Source of the DNA: CAYLNH01 sp964384625 | Lineage (GTDB): Bacteria; Verrucomicrobiota; Lentisphaeria; JABSQK01 | Direction: 5' to 3' | DNA: 48,056 nucleotides | Assembly (NCBI GenBank): GCA_964384625.1 | Contig: CAYLNH010000019.1 | Span: 1 to 48,056, forward strand | Shown here: positions 7,398 to 15,850 of the stretch, piece by piece | How positions within the stretch are numbered: position 1 is the first letter of the stretch | How the letters are laid out: every line of letters begins with the position of its first letter | Notes under the pieces: generated by a model | The model's database searches: none | Told to the model about the DNA's origin: nothing | The model's input: only the letters and a program-made list of their open reading frames with translations | Translations under genes and position numbers: made by a program

Positions 7398-9093
7398 TTT
7401 TGTCATCCTTGATCTCATTGATCGCCCGGCGGAAGAGGTCCTGGAGTTCGAGGTTGCGGGCGTTGGTCGGTTCGTCGGCTTCGTGCGGCTCCAGCGCCGC
7501 CAGTTGATGCCGCATCGCCTCGACGCCGACGCGCTCGACAAAGTCGCCGAATCGTTCGGCCGCAGTTGTCCGCTCGTCCAGATAGAGCTGCAGTATCGCG
7601 CGAAGGACGGGCACGACTTCATCGGCCGGAGTCTCCACCAGCGTTTCGCCGATCCGGCCGGCGCCGTCGAGGCGGCCGCCAACCGTAATCGTAAACCCTT
7701 CTTCACTGCCGCCTTTGCCACGAAATCGACGGCCGCGCAAACCGATGTCGGCGATCCAATGGTGCCCGCAGGAATTGGGACAGCCGTTCATGTTGATGCG
7801 CAACGGTCCGACCTGCTTCCAGAAATCGCGATCACCGGCGAGTTCCTCGACGATTCGCGCCCGGGTGCGCGGCGTGTCGGACACCGCCAGATTGCACATG
7901 GTCGTCCCGACGCAGGCAACCACGTCCGGCAGGTGCTCAAAGCCGTCGAGGCAGTAGCCGGCGGCGCGGATCTCAGCAACCAGCGATTCCACCTGGTCGG
8001 CCGGCACGCCCGGCAGACGCAGGTTCTGCCGCTGCGTCAACATCACCGTGCCGTTCCCGCGGGACGCCGACCACGTCGCAAATCGTATTGCTTCCGTACT
8101 ACTGAAATCACCACGCGGAATCATGATGCGCACCGTACTCCGGTCCGCATCTGATTCGCTGATTACCGTTTCGCCCTCGAAAGGGATCGGACCGATTGCC
8201 GCGGCACGGTCGCCGCTGACTTCGATGCGGTCCAGTCCGTCAACCCCGCGCTCCCGCAGCAACTCCAGCAGCAGGTCGGCAAAACCGGCGGCGCCGCGGT
8301 CGGCCACAATGATCTTCATTCGCGCATATTTCCGCCGCCGACGATCTCCGTAGCGGTTATGCGCTTCAACACCGGCCTTGGCCACCGCCGGAACCAGGTC
8401 CTCCGGCACCCACTCGAAAATGCGTTGGCCCATGTGCGGCAACTGCCCCAGACCGCCGCCGGCAAGAAACTCCCAACCGCGCTCCTCCGTGCCGGTTGAC
8501 GTCTTGCGGACCACCGGATGGAAACCCTGGCAGTTCATCAGTTCCATGCCGCAGGCACGGCCGCAGCCGACAATGTTGATCTTGTGTTTGCGCGGCAGGT
8601 TGCGCTGCTCCTGCAGAAGCTCAGGGTCGTCGGCCACACGCCGCAGCATCGCACCCGTATCGCCGATCTCATGCGGGCACGTGCCCTGCCCCGGACAGCC
8701 AACCACATTCCGGCAGACGTCGCCGCAGGCGTTGCTCGTCAACACGCCGACCGCACGCATGCCCTCGATCACCTTGTAGATGTCCTGCTGCCGCACCCAA
8801 TGAAATTGCAGACACTGTCGTGTGGTGATGCCCAGCTGGTCCTGGGCATATTCCTTACACAACTCGCCGGCACGCCGTAACTGCGGCGCAGTCAATACCC
8901 CGCCCGGCACGCGCAAGCGGATCATGAAGAAACCTTTCTGCAGTTGATGGTATACCCCGGACCACTTGAACATCCCGATCAGATTCGGGGACAGCTCGTC
9001 GAACGGACGCGTTGCGATCTCACGAAAATCGATGTCCGGATCGATTTCCTGTTTGTCGCGCTCCGCCTGCGTCAATTGCTCTGTTGCCGGCAT
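7387..9093 (-). CDS. Ferredoxin-type assimilatory sulfite (or nitrite) reductase
   Basis: About 568 residues, the usual length for the monomeric siroheme/[4Fe-4S] reductase family, which has two ferredoxin-like repeats (starting near SGVYHQLQKGFFMIRLRVPG and again near 345). Cluster ligands are C394 and C400 (CVGTTMC) and C438 and C442 (NGCPNSCG). Sequence alone does not cleanly separate sulfite from nitrite reductase; the cysHDN neighbourhood favours sulfite to sulfide. The start at 9093 follows a good ribosome-binding site (GAAGGAGC on the minus strand). The in-frame codons upstream run through a terminator hairpin and are not coding. It is transcribed with the oxidoreductase downstream and lies divergent from the GntR/sulfatase genes. 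Confidence 0.88.
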   Translation of the reverse strand: MPATEQLTQAERDKQEIDPDIDFREIATRPFDELSPNLIGMFKWSGVYHQLQKGFFMIRLRVPGGVLTAPQLRRAGELCKEYAQDQLGITTRQCLQFHWVRQQDIYKVIEGMRAVGVLTSNACGDVCRNVVGCPGQGTCPHEIGDTGAMLRRVADDPELLQEQRNLPRKHKINIVGCGRACGMELMNCQGFHPVVRKTSTGTEERGWEFLAGGGLGQLPHMGQRIFEWVPEDLVPAVAKAGVEAHNRYGDRRRRKYARMKIIVADRGAAGFADLLLELLRERGVDGLDRIEVSGDRAAAIGPIPFEGETVISESDADRSTVRIMIPRGDFSSTEAIRFATWSASRGNGTVMLTQRQNLRLPGVPADQVESLVAEIRAAGYCLDGFEHLPDVVACVGTTMCNLAVSDTPRTRARIVEELAGDRDFWKQVGPLRINMNGCPNSCGHHWIADIGLRGRRFRGKGGSEEGFTITVGGRLDGAGRIGETLVETPADEVVPVLRAILQLYLDERTTAAERFGDFVERVGVEAMRHQLAALEPHEADEPTNARNLELQDLFRRAINEIKDDKNGN

Positions 9094-9118
9094 CGATCTG
9101 CTCCTTCGCCTTGAATAA

Positions 9119-9158
9119 AAAAAGGGCGATGCCGCCGAGAAACAGCGGCATCGCCCCG
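9119..9158 (-). terminator. Intrinsic terminator in the 5' leader of the sulfite reductase gene (candidate attenuator)
   Basis: On the minus strand a strong hairpin (GGGCGATGCCGC / GCGGCATCGCCC, 12-bp arms, short loop) is followed at once by a run of seven Ts. It lies only about 26 bp before the sulfite reductase start codon. Every gene further upstream as far as 17 kb is on the plus strand, so the terminator cannot end an upstream minus-strand operon. It acts either on the sir leader itself (attenuation) or on antisense transcripts. A tandem TTAAATGC pair on the minus strand (plus-strand 9223-9238) could include the sir -10 region. No known riboswitch class is recognised in the leader. Confidence 0.75.
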
Positions 9159-9305
9159 GATTCTGTTTTCGTCTGAGCGAGCACGTTACCCCCGAAACGC
9201 CGCAGTTCAAGGCCGCCCGCGCGCATTTAAGCATTTAAATACCGCAATAGGTCCCGGCGCCGCCGTCGGCCGCGCCGAATGCGAAAAAAATTCCACCGAA
9301 TCGTC

Positions 9306-9333
9306 TTGACTGATATATCACATGATATATAAT
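9306..9333 (+). promoter_or_regulatory. Sigma-70 promoter with embedded operator palindrome, upstream of gntR
   Basis: A -35 box TTGACT (9306-9311) and a perfect -10 TATAAT (9328-9333) are separated by 16 bp. An exact inverted repeat ATATATCA-CA-TGATATAT (9313-9330) fills the spacer and runs into the -10 box. This is the expected layout for a repressor that blocks RNA polymerase, most simply the adjacent GntR protein acting on its own gene. The predicted transcription start, six to seven bases after the -10 box, falls on or next to the ATG at 9340, so the mRNA is probably leaderless. Confidence 0.75.
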
Positions 9334-9339
9334 GGCCGA

Positions 9340-9975
9340 ATGAAAAGCAAGACGACGACGCTCGCCGCGAAGGCCAGGACGCAACTCCTTGATCGGCTGC
9401 TTAACCAGGAGCTGCGGCCCGGGGATATGATCAACCGCCGGGATATCGCCGCCCAGCTGAACATGAGTGTCGCCCCCGTCTTGGAAGCCATGGTCCGGCT
9501 GGAATCCGAAGGCTTCCTTGAAACACTGCCGCGCAAGGGCACGCGCGTTCGCGTCGTTCATCCCGATGCCGTCCGCGGCCAGATGATTGTCCGCGAGGCA
9601 CTGGAATGTGAAGCCGCCCGCTTCTACTGCGGCAAACCCGTCAAAGCCAGCCGTCAGGGCCTCCTGGTCCTGGCGCAGGAACTGGATCAGTCGCCGCCGG
9701 CCGTAAAAGAAACCTGGCTGCTCGAGATGAAACTCCACACGGCACTCGTCGATCTGGCTGACTGCCCTGCCCTGTCGAACCATTTCAAGCGGCTGATGCT
9801 GATCCGCCTGTTCTATCGGCTCAACCTGGTGCAGGCGCCGCAACGCCGCGTGCCGATCAGCAAACATGCCACACTCATTCGCAAGCTCGAAAAAGCCGAC
9901 GCCGACGAAGCCGAGGCCCTGATCCGTGCCCACATCCGCGCCGGCAAGGATCCGGTCCTCGAACTCAATGCTTAA
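9340..9975 (+). CDS. GntR-family transcriptional regulator with FCD-type ligand domain
   Basis: About 211 residues. Residues 5-70 form the winged helix (LLNQELRPGDMINRRDIAAQ, then SVAPVLEAMVRLESEGFLET and the wing PRKGTRVRVV). The remainder is the all-helical FadR C-terminal-like domain with conserved acidic and His positions (EMKLHTALVD; LIRAHIRAGKD). I choose ATG 9340 rather than 9322 because 9322 lies inside the promoter. It heads the five-sulfatase run with 62 bp before the first sulfatase, so control of those genes is the simplest role. The ligand is unknown; a sugar acid or sulfated metabolite is a guess. It may also influence the divergent sulfite reductase genes. Confidence 0.9.
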   Translation: MKSKTTTLAAKARTQLLDRLLNQELRPGDMINRRDIAAQLNMSVAPVLEAMVRLESEGFLETLPRKGTRVRVVHPDAVRGQMIVREALECEAARFYCGKPVKASRQGLLVLAQELDQSPPAVKETWLLEMKLHTALVDLADCPALSNHFKRLMLIRLFYRLNLVQAPQRRVPISKHATLIRKLEKADADEAEALIRAHIRAGKDPVLELNA

Positions 9976-9991
9976 GCCGGGCCTATCGATC

Positions 9992-10026
9992 CGACTACTG
10001 ATTACTGATCACCGATTACAGATTAC
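9992..10026 (+). repeat. Five-copy heptamer array (nGATTAC type)
   Basis: Five 7-bp units read cgactac, tgattac, tgatcac, cgattac and agattac between gntR and the first sulfatase. It belongs to the set of 7-bp-period arrays seen throughout this window. It occupies the position where a ribosome-binding site would be expected for the gene at 10038, and no such site is visible. Confidence 0.8.
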
Positions 10027-10037
10027 AGCCCAATCCC

Positions 10038-11528
10038 ATGCGTATCCTGTATCTCGATCTCGACTCTCTGCGGCCCGACCATCTCGGTTGCTACGGCTAT
10101 CACCGCGATACCTCGCCGAACATTGACCGGATGGCGTCTGAAGGCGTCCGCTTCACCAACTGCTACGCGAGTGACGTGCCCTGTTGTCCGTCCCGGACCG
10201 CGCTGATGAGCGGCCTGTTCGGTTATCATTCCGGCGTCGCCGGGCACGGCGGCACTGCGGGTGACTTCCGGCTCGAGGGCCCAACCCGTGGCTTCCGCAG
10301 TCGATTGAGCCGCGAAACACTGCCGGCATTTCTAAAGAGCCAAGGCTACCACACGGCTTCGATCAGTCCGTTCCCCGAACGGCATGGCGCCTGGTGGTTC
10401 CTCGCCGGCTTCTGCGAGACGCACAACACCGGTTCGTTCGGCATGGAATCCGCCGAAGAAGTCACGCCGACCGTGCTGGACTGGCTCGACCGCCGCGGCG
10501 CCGGCGACCAGTGGTTTCTGCACATCAACTACTGGGACCCGCACATGCCGTCGCGCGCCCCGGAGGACTTCGGCAATCCATTCGAAAACGAACCGCAACC
10601 GGCTTGGCTGACGGATGAAGTCGTTGCCGGACAGCAGGAGTTATGCGGCTTTCAGCAAGCGCCACACAAACAGAACACCTACCGCCGTTATGCCGAAGGC
10701 TTCCGTCACGGCCTGGGGATCGACGTGCCGCCGCGCCCGCGCTGTCCCAAACAGATTCAGACAATGGAAGACGTGCATGCAATCATTGACGGCTACGATT
10801 GCGGCGTGCGCTACATGGACCAACACCTGGGCCTGCTGTTCAATAAACTGGAAGCGCTCGGAGTACTGGACGATACCGCGATCATCATCAGCGCCGATCA
10901 CGGCGAGAATCTGGGAGAACTCGGCATCTACGGCGATCACGTCACCGCCGATGAGATCAACTGCCACATCCCGCTGATCATCCGCTGGCCGGGCGGCAGG
11001 CAGGGCGGTGTCGACAACGATCTGCACTATAATCTGGACCTGGCACCGACCCTGGCTGAACTGCACGAACAGGATCCCCTGCCCTGCTGGGAAGGACAGA
11101 GTTATGCCGGCGCCATCCACGACGGCAAGGACTGTGGCCGGGACCACCTGATCCTCAGCACCGGGGCCGGCACTTGCCAGCGGTCCGTGCGCTTCGAGAA
11201 CTGGCTGTACACCCGGACACTGCACGACGGCTACAACCTGTTTCCCGAGGAGATGCTTTTCGACGTTGTCGCCGACCCGCACGAGCAGGAGGAGCTGGCG
11301 GCTGAACGCCCGGACGTGATCGTAACAGCCCGGAAGCTACTGGCCGACTGGGAGTCGGACATGCAGGAGTCCCTGCCGCCGGGCTACACTGAGGACCCCC
11401 TGCAAACCGTCATTCGTGAAGGAGGTCCTTCGCATGTGCGCCATGCGTTGCGAGAATATCTCGAGACTCTCGAGGCCGCCGGCAGGCACGAAGCCGCCGC
11501 TGAACTCCGCCGCCGACATCTGCGTTAA
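10038..11528 (+). CDS. Sulfatase (formylglycine-dependent), first of five
   Basis: About 496 residues of the alkaline phosphatase/arylsulfatase superfamily. The formylglycine motif is CCPSR (C49-R53) with the downstream LMSG. Metal ligands are in LDLDS near the N-terminus and in SADHGE. The protein starts directly with the core strand MRILYLDLDS and has no signal peptide, so it is predicted to be cytoplasmic. Its substrate cannot be told from sequence by eye. It is the longest of the five, with an insertion between DPHMPSR and the DHGEN segment. It lies downstream of gntR. No ribosome-binding site is visible because a heptamer array fills the upstream spacer, so the start is less certain than the family. 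Confidence 0.92.
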   Translation: MRILYLDLDSLRPDHLGCYGYHRDTSPNIDRMASEGVRFTNCYASDVPCCPSRTALMSGLFGYHSGVAGHGGTAGDFRLEGPTRGFRSRLSRETLPAFLKSQGYHTASISPFPERHGAWWFLAGFCETHNTGSFGMESAEEVTPTVLDWLDRRGAGDQWFLHINYWDPHMPSRAPEDFGNPFENEPQPAWLTDEVVAGQQELCGFQQAPHKQNTYRRYAEGFRHGLGIDVPPRPRCPKQIQTMEDVHAIIDGYDCGVRYMDQHLGLLFNKLEALGVLDDTAIIISADHGENLGELGIYGDHVTADEINCHIPLIIRWPGGRQGGVDNDLHYNLDLAPTLAELHEQDPLPCWEGQSYAGAIHDGKDCGRDHLILSTGAGTCQRSVRFENWLYTRTLHDGYNLFPEEMLFDVVADPHEQEELAAERPDVIVTARKLLADWESDMQESLPPGYTEDPLQTVIREGGPSHVRHALREYLETLEAAGRHEAAAELRRRHLR

Positions 11529-11533
11529 TCGTA

Positions 11534-11557
11534 GAGGCGCCCCTTGTGGGGCCCCTC
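11534..11557 (+). repeat. Hairpin between sulfatase genes 1 and 2
   Basis: GAGG-c-GCCCC-TTGT-GGGGC-c-CCTC forms a stable stem with one C-C mismatch in the 49-bp spacer. No T-run follows, so it is more likely an mRNA-stability element or small palindromic repeat than a terminator. Confidence 0.5.
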
Positions 11558-11577
11558 CATAGTAGAGCCATCGAAAA

Positions 11578-13002
11578 ATGAACATCCTCTGGATCACGAC
11601 CGATCAGCAGCGCTGGGACACGATCCGCGCGCTGGGCAATGACCATATCCGCACCCCGAACCTGGACCGGCTCTGTGCCGCAGGCGTGGCGTTCACGCAG
11701 GCCCACTGTCAAAGCCAGATCTGCACGCCGAGCCGGGCCAGTTTTCTCACCGGGCTCTACGCCAGCGCCGTCCATGTGAACCGCAACGGCAACCGCTACT
11801 TCCCCGAGAACGAACGGGTGCAGCTGATCACCAGGCGTCTGGCCGACGCCGGCTATGACTGCGGTCTGTCCGGGAAACTTCACATTGCTTCCGCCTGGGA
11901 AGGTGAAGAACAACGCTGCGACGACGGCTACCGCAAGTTCTGGTATTCGCACGGGCCGCTGCAGGGCCTCGGCAAGGGCAATCAGTATCTCGCCTGGCTC
12001 AGGGATATCGGACGGCTCGATGAAGTCGTTGACCTATCCAACTACGATGAGAAGCACAATCGCGGCGCCAAATACAAGCCGGACATCCCGGCCGAACTGC
12101 ATCAGACCGCCTGGTGCGCCGACCGCGCGATCGAGTTCATGCAGGAAGAGCGCGATGGCCCATGGCTGATGAGTGTAAACATCTTCGATCCCCACGGACC
12201 GTTCGACGCACCGAAGAGCTACGAAGACCGCTACCAAGCAGACGCCCTGCCCGCCCCGCTCTATCAGGAATCGGACGTCTCACACTATGACAAGCTGAGT
12301 GATTTCTTCTTCCAGTCGAAGCCTGCGGCCCCGGGACCAACGCAGCAGCGGAACAAAGCGTCCTACTACGGCATGGTCGAGTTGATCGACGAACAGGTGG
12401 GGCGGATGCTGGATGCGCTGGAAGCAACGGGACAGCGCGAAGACACGCTGGTCATATTCACGTCCGACCACGGCGAAATGCTCGGCGACCATGGTCTCAC
12501 CGGCAAAGGCTGCCGTTTCTATGAGGGCCTCGTGCGTGTACCGCTGATCATCTCCGGCCCCGGAATGCAGCGGGGCATCGTCTGCGATGAACTGGTGGAA
12601 CTGACAGACCTGGCGCCGACGCTCGCGGAACTGGCCGGCATCGATCTGCCCTGGACCCACGGCAAGTCCCTTGTCCCCATACTCACCGGGACAGCAGACG
12701 GTACGCACCGGGAGTTCGTCCGCTGCGAGTACTACGACACCCTGAACATGTACGCGCCGCACGAGCCGGACAGACACACGTCGTGCTGGGCAACCATGTA
12801 CCGCGACCGCCGCTGCAAACTCGTCAACTACCACGGTAACGACTACGGCGAACTCTACGACCTTGAAGAGGACCCCGGTGAGTTCCGCAACCTGTGGGAC
12901 GATCCGGAACAGCAGTCACTCAAACACAAACTCATCAAGAAGAGTTTTGATGCGACCGTCGTCATCGGCGATCCCGGGCCGCCGCGATCAGGCAGGTTCT
13001 GA
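11578..13002 (+). CDS. Sulfatase, second of five
   Basis: About 474 residues. The formylglycine motif is CTPSR (C49-R53, followed by ASFLTG). Metal-binding segments are the N-terminal ITTDQQRWD and FTSDHGEMLGDHG, and GKLH follows the middle strand. FDPHGPFDAPKSY is the usual sulfatase substrate-loop segment. There is no signal peptide, since the core begins at residue 2. The next gene starts one base after its stop codon, so the two are almost certainly co-transcribed. The organisation resembles sulfatases acting on sulfated sugars, but the substrate is unassigned. Confidence 0.93.
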   Translation: MNILWITTDQQRWDTIRALGNDHIRTPNLDRLCAAGVAFTQAHCQSQICTPSRASFLTGLYASAVHVNRNGNRYFPENERVQLITRRLADAGYDCGLSGKLHIASAWEGEEQRCDDGYRKFWYSHGPLQGLGKGNQYLAWLRDIGRLDEVVDLSNYDEKHNRGAKYKPDIPAELHQTAWCADRAIEFMQEERDGPWLMSVNIFDPHGPFDAPKSYEDRYQADALPAPLYQESDVSHYDKLSDFFFQSKPAAPGPTQQRNKASYYGMVELIDEQVGRMLDALEATGQREDTLVIFTSDHGEMLGDHGLTGKGCRFYEGLVRVPLIISGPGMQRGIVCDELVELTDLAPTLAELAGIDLPWTHGKSLVPILTGTADGTHREFVRCEYYDTLNMYAPHEPDRHTSCWATMYRDRRCKLVNYHGNDYGELYDLEEDPGEFRNLWDDPEQQSLKHKLIKKSFDATVVIGDPGPPRSGRF

Positions 13003-13003
13003 C

Positions 13004-14422
13004 ATGGATGCCGCAGAAAAACCAAACGTTCTCCTGGTCAGCGTCGACGACATGAACGACTGGGTCGGCTGTCTGGACGGCTACCCCGGCGTATCGACGC
13101 CCTGCATGGATGCGCTGGCCGAACAAGGCGTGCTGTTTACGGACGCGCATTGTCCGTCGCCGCTGTGTAATCCTTCGCGCACGGCGATCATGACCGGCCG
13201 GTCGCCGGCGAACTCCGGCGTTTACAGCAACCAGCACTGGTGGCGGCCGGCGCTGCCGGAGGTGGTGACGTTGCCGGAGTGTTTCCGCCGTGCCGGCTAC
13301 GAAGCCGCCGGCGGCGGCAAGGTCTACCACCACACCCCCGGGTTCAATCCGCCGGACCAGTGGGATGAATACTTCGACCTCCGTTTCGACGACCCCTGGG
13401 ACCGTTGTCACGCACCGTACACCCCGCATTGGGATTTCCCGCATGTCGACCCGCCCGCCGGCCATCCGTTCAGCGGGTTGACGCCGTTCCGGCACGAGTA
13501 TGACTGGGGCCCGTTGGATCCGACGGATGCCGACTACGGCGACGCCGCGACCGTCGATTGGGCGGTGGACTTCCTCTCAAAATCACACGAGCGGCCGTTC
13601 TTCCTGGCGGTCGGCATGTTCAAGCCGCACCTGCCGTGGTATGCGCCGCAACATTACTTCGACCGCTATCCGATGGACCGGATCGTCCTGCCGCCGGTCC
13701 TCGACAGCGACCTGGAAGATGTCCCGGCCGCGGGCCGGGAACTGGCGGCTTTCAGCCGTGACCGGCTGACCCGGATTAAAGCGCAGGGGCTCTGGGAGTC
13801 GGCGGTCCAGGGATACCTGGCGGCCATCTCGTTTGCCGATGCCCAGATCGGACGGTTGTTTGAGGCGCTGCAGAACAGCGACTTCGCCGGCAGTACAATC
13901 GTCGTCTTCTACTCGGACAACGGGTTCCATATGGGCGAGAAAGATCACATCTCCAAGTGCACACTCTGGCAGCGCTCTACGCATGTGCCGTTTGTCATCG
14001 CCGGGCCGGACATCACCCCGCGTCGATGCGACTGCAACGTCAACCTGCAGGACATCTATCCGACGCTGGTTGATCTCTGCGGCTTGCCGCCGCCTAAACA
14101 ACTGGACGGCCACAGCCTGCAGCCCCTGCTGAGTGATCCGGAGGCGGTCCGGGATCAGCCCTCGCTCTCTACGTTTCAGCCCGGCAACCACGCGCTCTGT
14201 CTGGAGCAGTGGCGCTATATCCGCTATGCCGACGGCGGCGAAGAACTGTACGATCGCCACAACGATCCCAATGAATGGACCAACCTGGCTGCACTCCGGG
14301 AGTTCGATAAACTGAAACGCGATCTGCAGGAGTTCCTGCCGCAACACAACGCCGCCCCCGTACCGGTGAAGACCGACTATGATTTCAACTGTACCAACCA
14401 CGAATGGCGGCTGCTGATATGA
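13004..14422 (+). CDS. Iduronate-2-sulfatase-like sulfatase, third of five
   Basis: About 472 residues from ATG 13004; an upstream in-frame ATG at 12863 lies deep inside the previous gene. The formylglycine motif is CNPSR (C55-R59). SVDDMNDWVGCL near the N-terminus and YSDNGFHMGEKDHISKCTLW are typical of the iduronate-2-sulfatase/SulfAtlas S1_7 group, which acts on uronic-acid-type sulfates; that subgroup call is by eye. It has SDN rather than SDH in the metal segment. No signal peptide is present. It has a one-base gap to the previous gene and a 4-bp ATGA overlap with the next. Confidence 0.9.
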   Translation: MDAAEKPNVLLVSVDDMNDWVGCLDGYPGVSTPCMDALAEQGVLFTDAHCPSPLCNPSRTAIMTGRSPANSGVYSNQHWWRPALPEVVTLPECFRRAGYEAAGGGKVYHHTPGFNPPDQWDEYFDLRFDDPWDRCHAPYTPHWDFPHVDPPAGHPFSGLTPFRHEYDWGPLDPTDADYGDAATVDWAVDFLSKSHERPFFLAVGMFKPHLPWYAPQHYFDRYPMDRIVLPPVLDSDLEDVPAAGRELAAFSRDRLTRIKAQGLWESAVQGYLAAISFADAQIGRLFEALQNSDFAGSTIVVFYSDNGFHMGEKDHISKCTLWQRSTHVPFVIAGPDITPRRCDCNVNLQDIYPTLVDLCGLPPPKQLDGHSLQPLLSDPEAVRDQPSLSTFQPGNHALCLEQWRYIRYADGGEELYDRHNDPNEWTNLAALREFDKLKRDLQEFLPQHNAAPVPVKTDYDFNCTNHEWRLLI

Positions 14423-15837
14423 CCGCAAAACCCAACATCCTGCTGATCATGTCAGACGAACACGATCCGGCAGTGACCGGCTGCTACGGCCATTCCTGTG
14501 TGCAAACGCCCAACCTGGATCGGCTCGCGTCCGACAGCGCCGTGTTCGACAATGCCTACACCAACTCCCCCATCTGCGTGCCGGCGCGCGCCTGCTTTAT
14601 GACCGGCCGCTACGCCCATCAGATCGGAAGCTGGGACAACTCCGCCCCCTTACCGAGTTCGGTACCCACGATCGGCACCTACATGGAAACGGCCGGTTAC
14701 GACACTGTCCTTTGCGGCCGCACACATTTTGTCGGTCCCGATCGCATGCATGGTTGGGGAAAGCGGCTTCTGGACGATCTGGACCGCTGGCAGCACCGGG
14801 ACTTGCGGGCACCGGATCGCTCGCCGACAGCACAGCGCTTCAGTGACTCGCACGTGACCGAGTGTGGCCCGGGCGCACACTTCCAAAACGACTACGATCG
14901 TGAGGCAACGAACCTGGCCTGCGGGTTCCTCCGCGACGCCGCAGAGAAGCCAGGAGAGCAACCGTGGCTGCTTTATTGCGGCTGGGTCAATCCACACTTC
15001 CCGCTGATCTGCCCGCCGGAGTACTTCGAACTGTACCACCCGGACAAGGTCCTCCTCCCGGCAACTCGCGGGGAACCGTTGGCGCAACAACATCCGATGA
15101 TTCGGCAATTGCGCCATTGGCTACGAAACGAGGAAACCTACGACGACGACTTCTTGCGGCAGGCGATCGCGGCCTACTACGGCTGCGTGTCATTCACCGA
15201 TGAGATGATCGGCCAATTGCTCGAGGTGATCGACAACTCCTCCTTGCGCGAGAACACAATCGTCATCTATACCAGCGACCATGGTGAGATGGGCGGCGCT
15301 CACGGCTTCTGGCAGAAGCAGTGCTTCTATGAACAGGCAGCCAGGGTGCCGCTGATCGTCCACTTGCCGGGCGGCCGGCAACTCCGTGTGCCGCAACACG
15401 TCAGCCTGATTGATGTCCTGCCGACTTTGCTGGATATCGCCGGCACAGTTCCTCCTGACGAGTTGTCGGGCATCAGCTTTCTCCCCGCGATCCAGGGTGA
15501 ACCATTCGAGGACCGACCGGTCTTCAGCGAATACCACACGTTCGGCAACGAGAATGCCGGCTACATGATCAAGCAAGACAATCTCAAGTATGTACACTAC
15601 GTTGGCCACGAGCCGCTGCTGTACGACCTTGACCGGGACCCGGAGGAGACCTGCAACCTGGCCAACGATCCGGCACATGCCGATGACATCGGCCGACTGC
15701 ACCAGGAACTCCTGAAGGTCGCAGATCCGGCCGAGACCGACCGCCGCGCCAAAGCAAACCAGAGGATCACAGGTATCGCCCGCGCCGATGCCACGATCGC
15801 GTCGGGGCCATCCTTCTTGGGTGCTCGAAAGGACTGA
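14419..15837 (+). CDS. Choline-sulfatase-like sulfatase, fourth of five
   Basis: About 472 residues, starting in a 4-bp ATGA overlap with the previous gene. The nucleophile motif is CVPAR (C53-R57, then ACFMTGRYAHQIG), the CxPAR variant. SDEHDP at the N-terminal metal site and the segment TSDHGEMGGAHGFWQKQCFYEQ with ARVPLI resemble choline sulfatase (BetC) and related S1 enzymes. A C-terminal basic/helical tail is also BetC-like. There is no signal peptide. If the substrate is a small sulfate ester such as choline sulfate, it would release sulfate in the cytoplasm next to the cys genes; this is inference. Confidence 0.9.
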   Translation: MTAKPNILLIMSDEHDPAVTGCYGHSCVQTPNLDRLASDSAVFDNAYTNSPICVPARACFMTGRYAHQIGSWDNSAPLPSSVPTIGTYMETAGYDTVLCGRTHFVGPDRMHGWGKRLLDDLDRWQHRDLRAPDRSPTAQRFSDSHVTECGPGAHFQNDYDREATNLACGFLRDAAEKPGEQPWLLYCGWVNPHFPLICPPEYFELYHPDKVLLPATRGEPLAQQHPMIRQLRHWLRNEETYDDDFLRQAIAAYYGCVSFTDEMIGQLLEVIDNSSLRENTIVIYTSDHGEMGGAHGFWQKQCFYEQAARVPLIVHLPGGRQLRVPQHVSLIDVLPTLLDIAGTVPPDELSGISFLPAIQGEPFEDRPVFSEYHTFGNENAGYMIKQDNLKYVHYVGHEPLLYDLDRDPEETCNLANDPAHADDIGRLHQELLKVADPAETDRRAKANQRITGIARADATIASGPSFLGARKD

Positions 15838-15850
15838 GGTTGAAACGAAG

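Noticed and set aside
5088..7412. 774-codon open frame on the plus strand
   Set aside because: It lies entirely antisense to the TPR/GltD-like oxidoreductase, which has clear motifs; the open frame is a GC-rich shadow.
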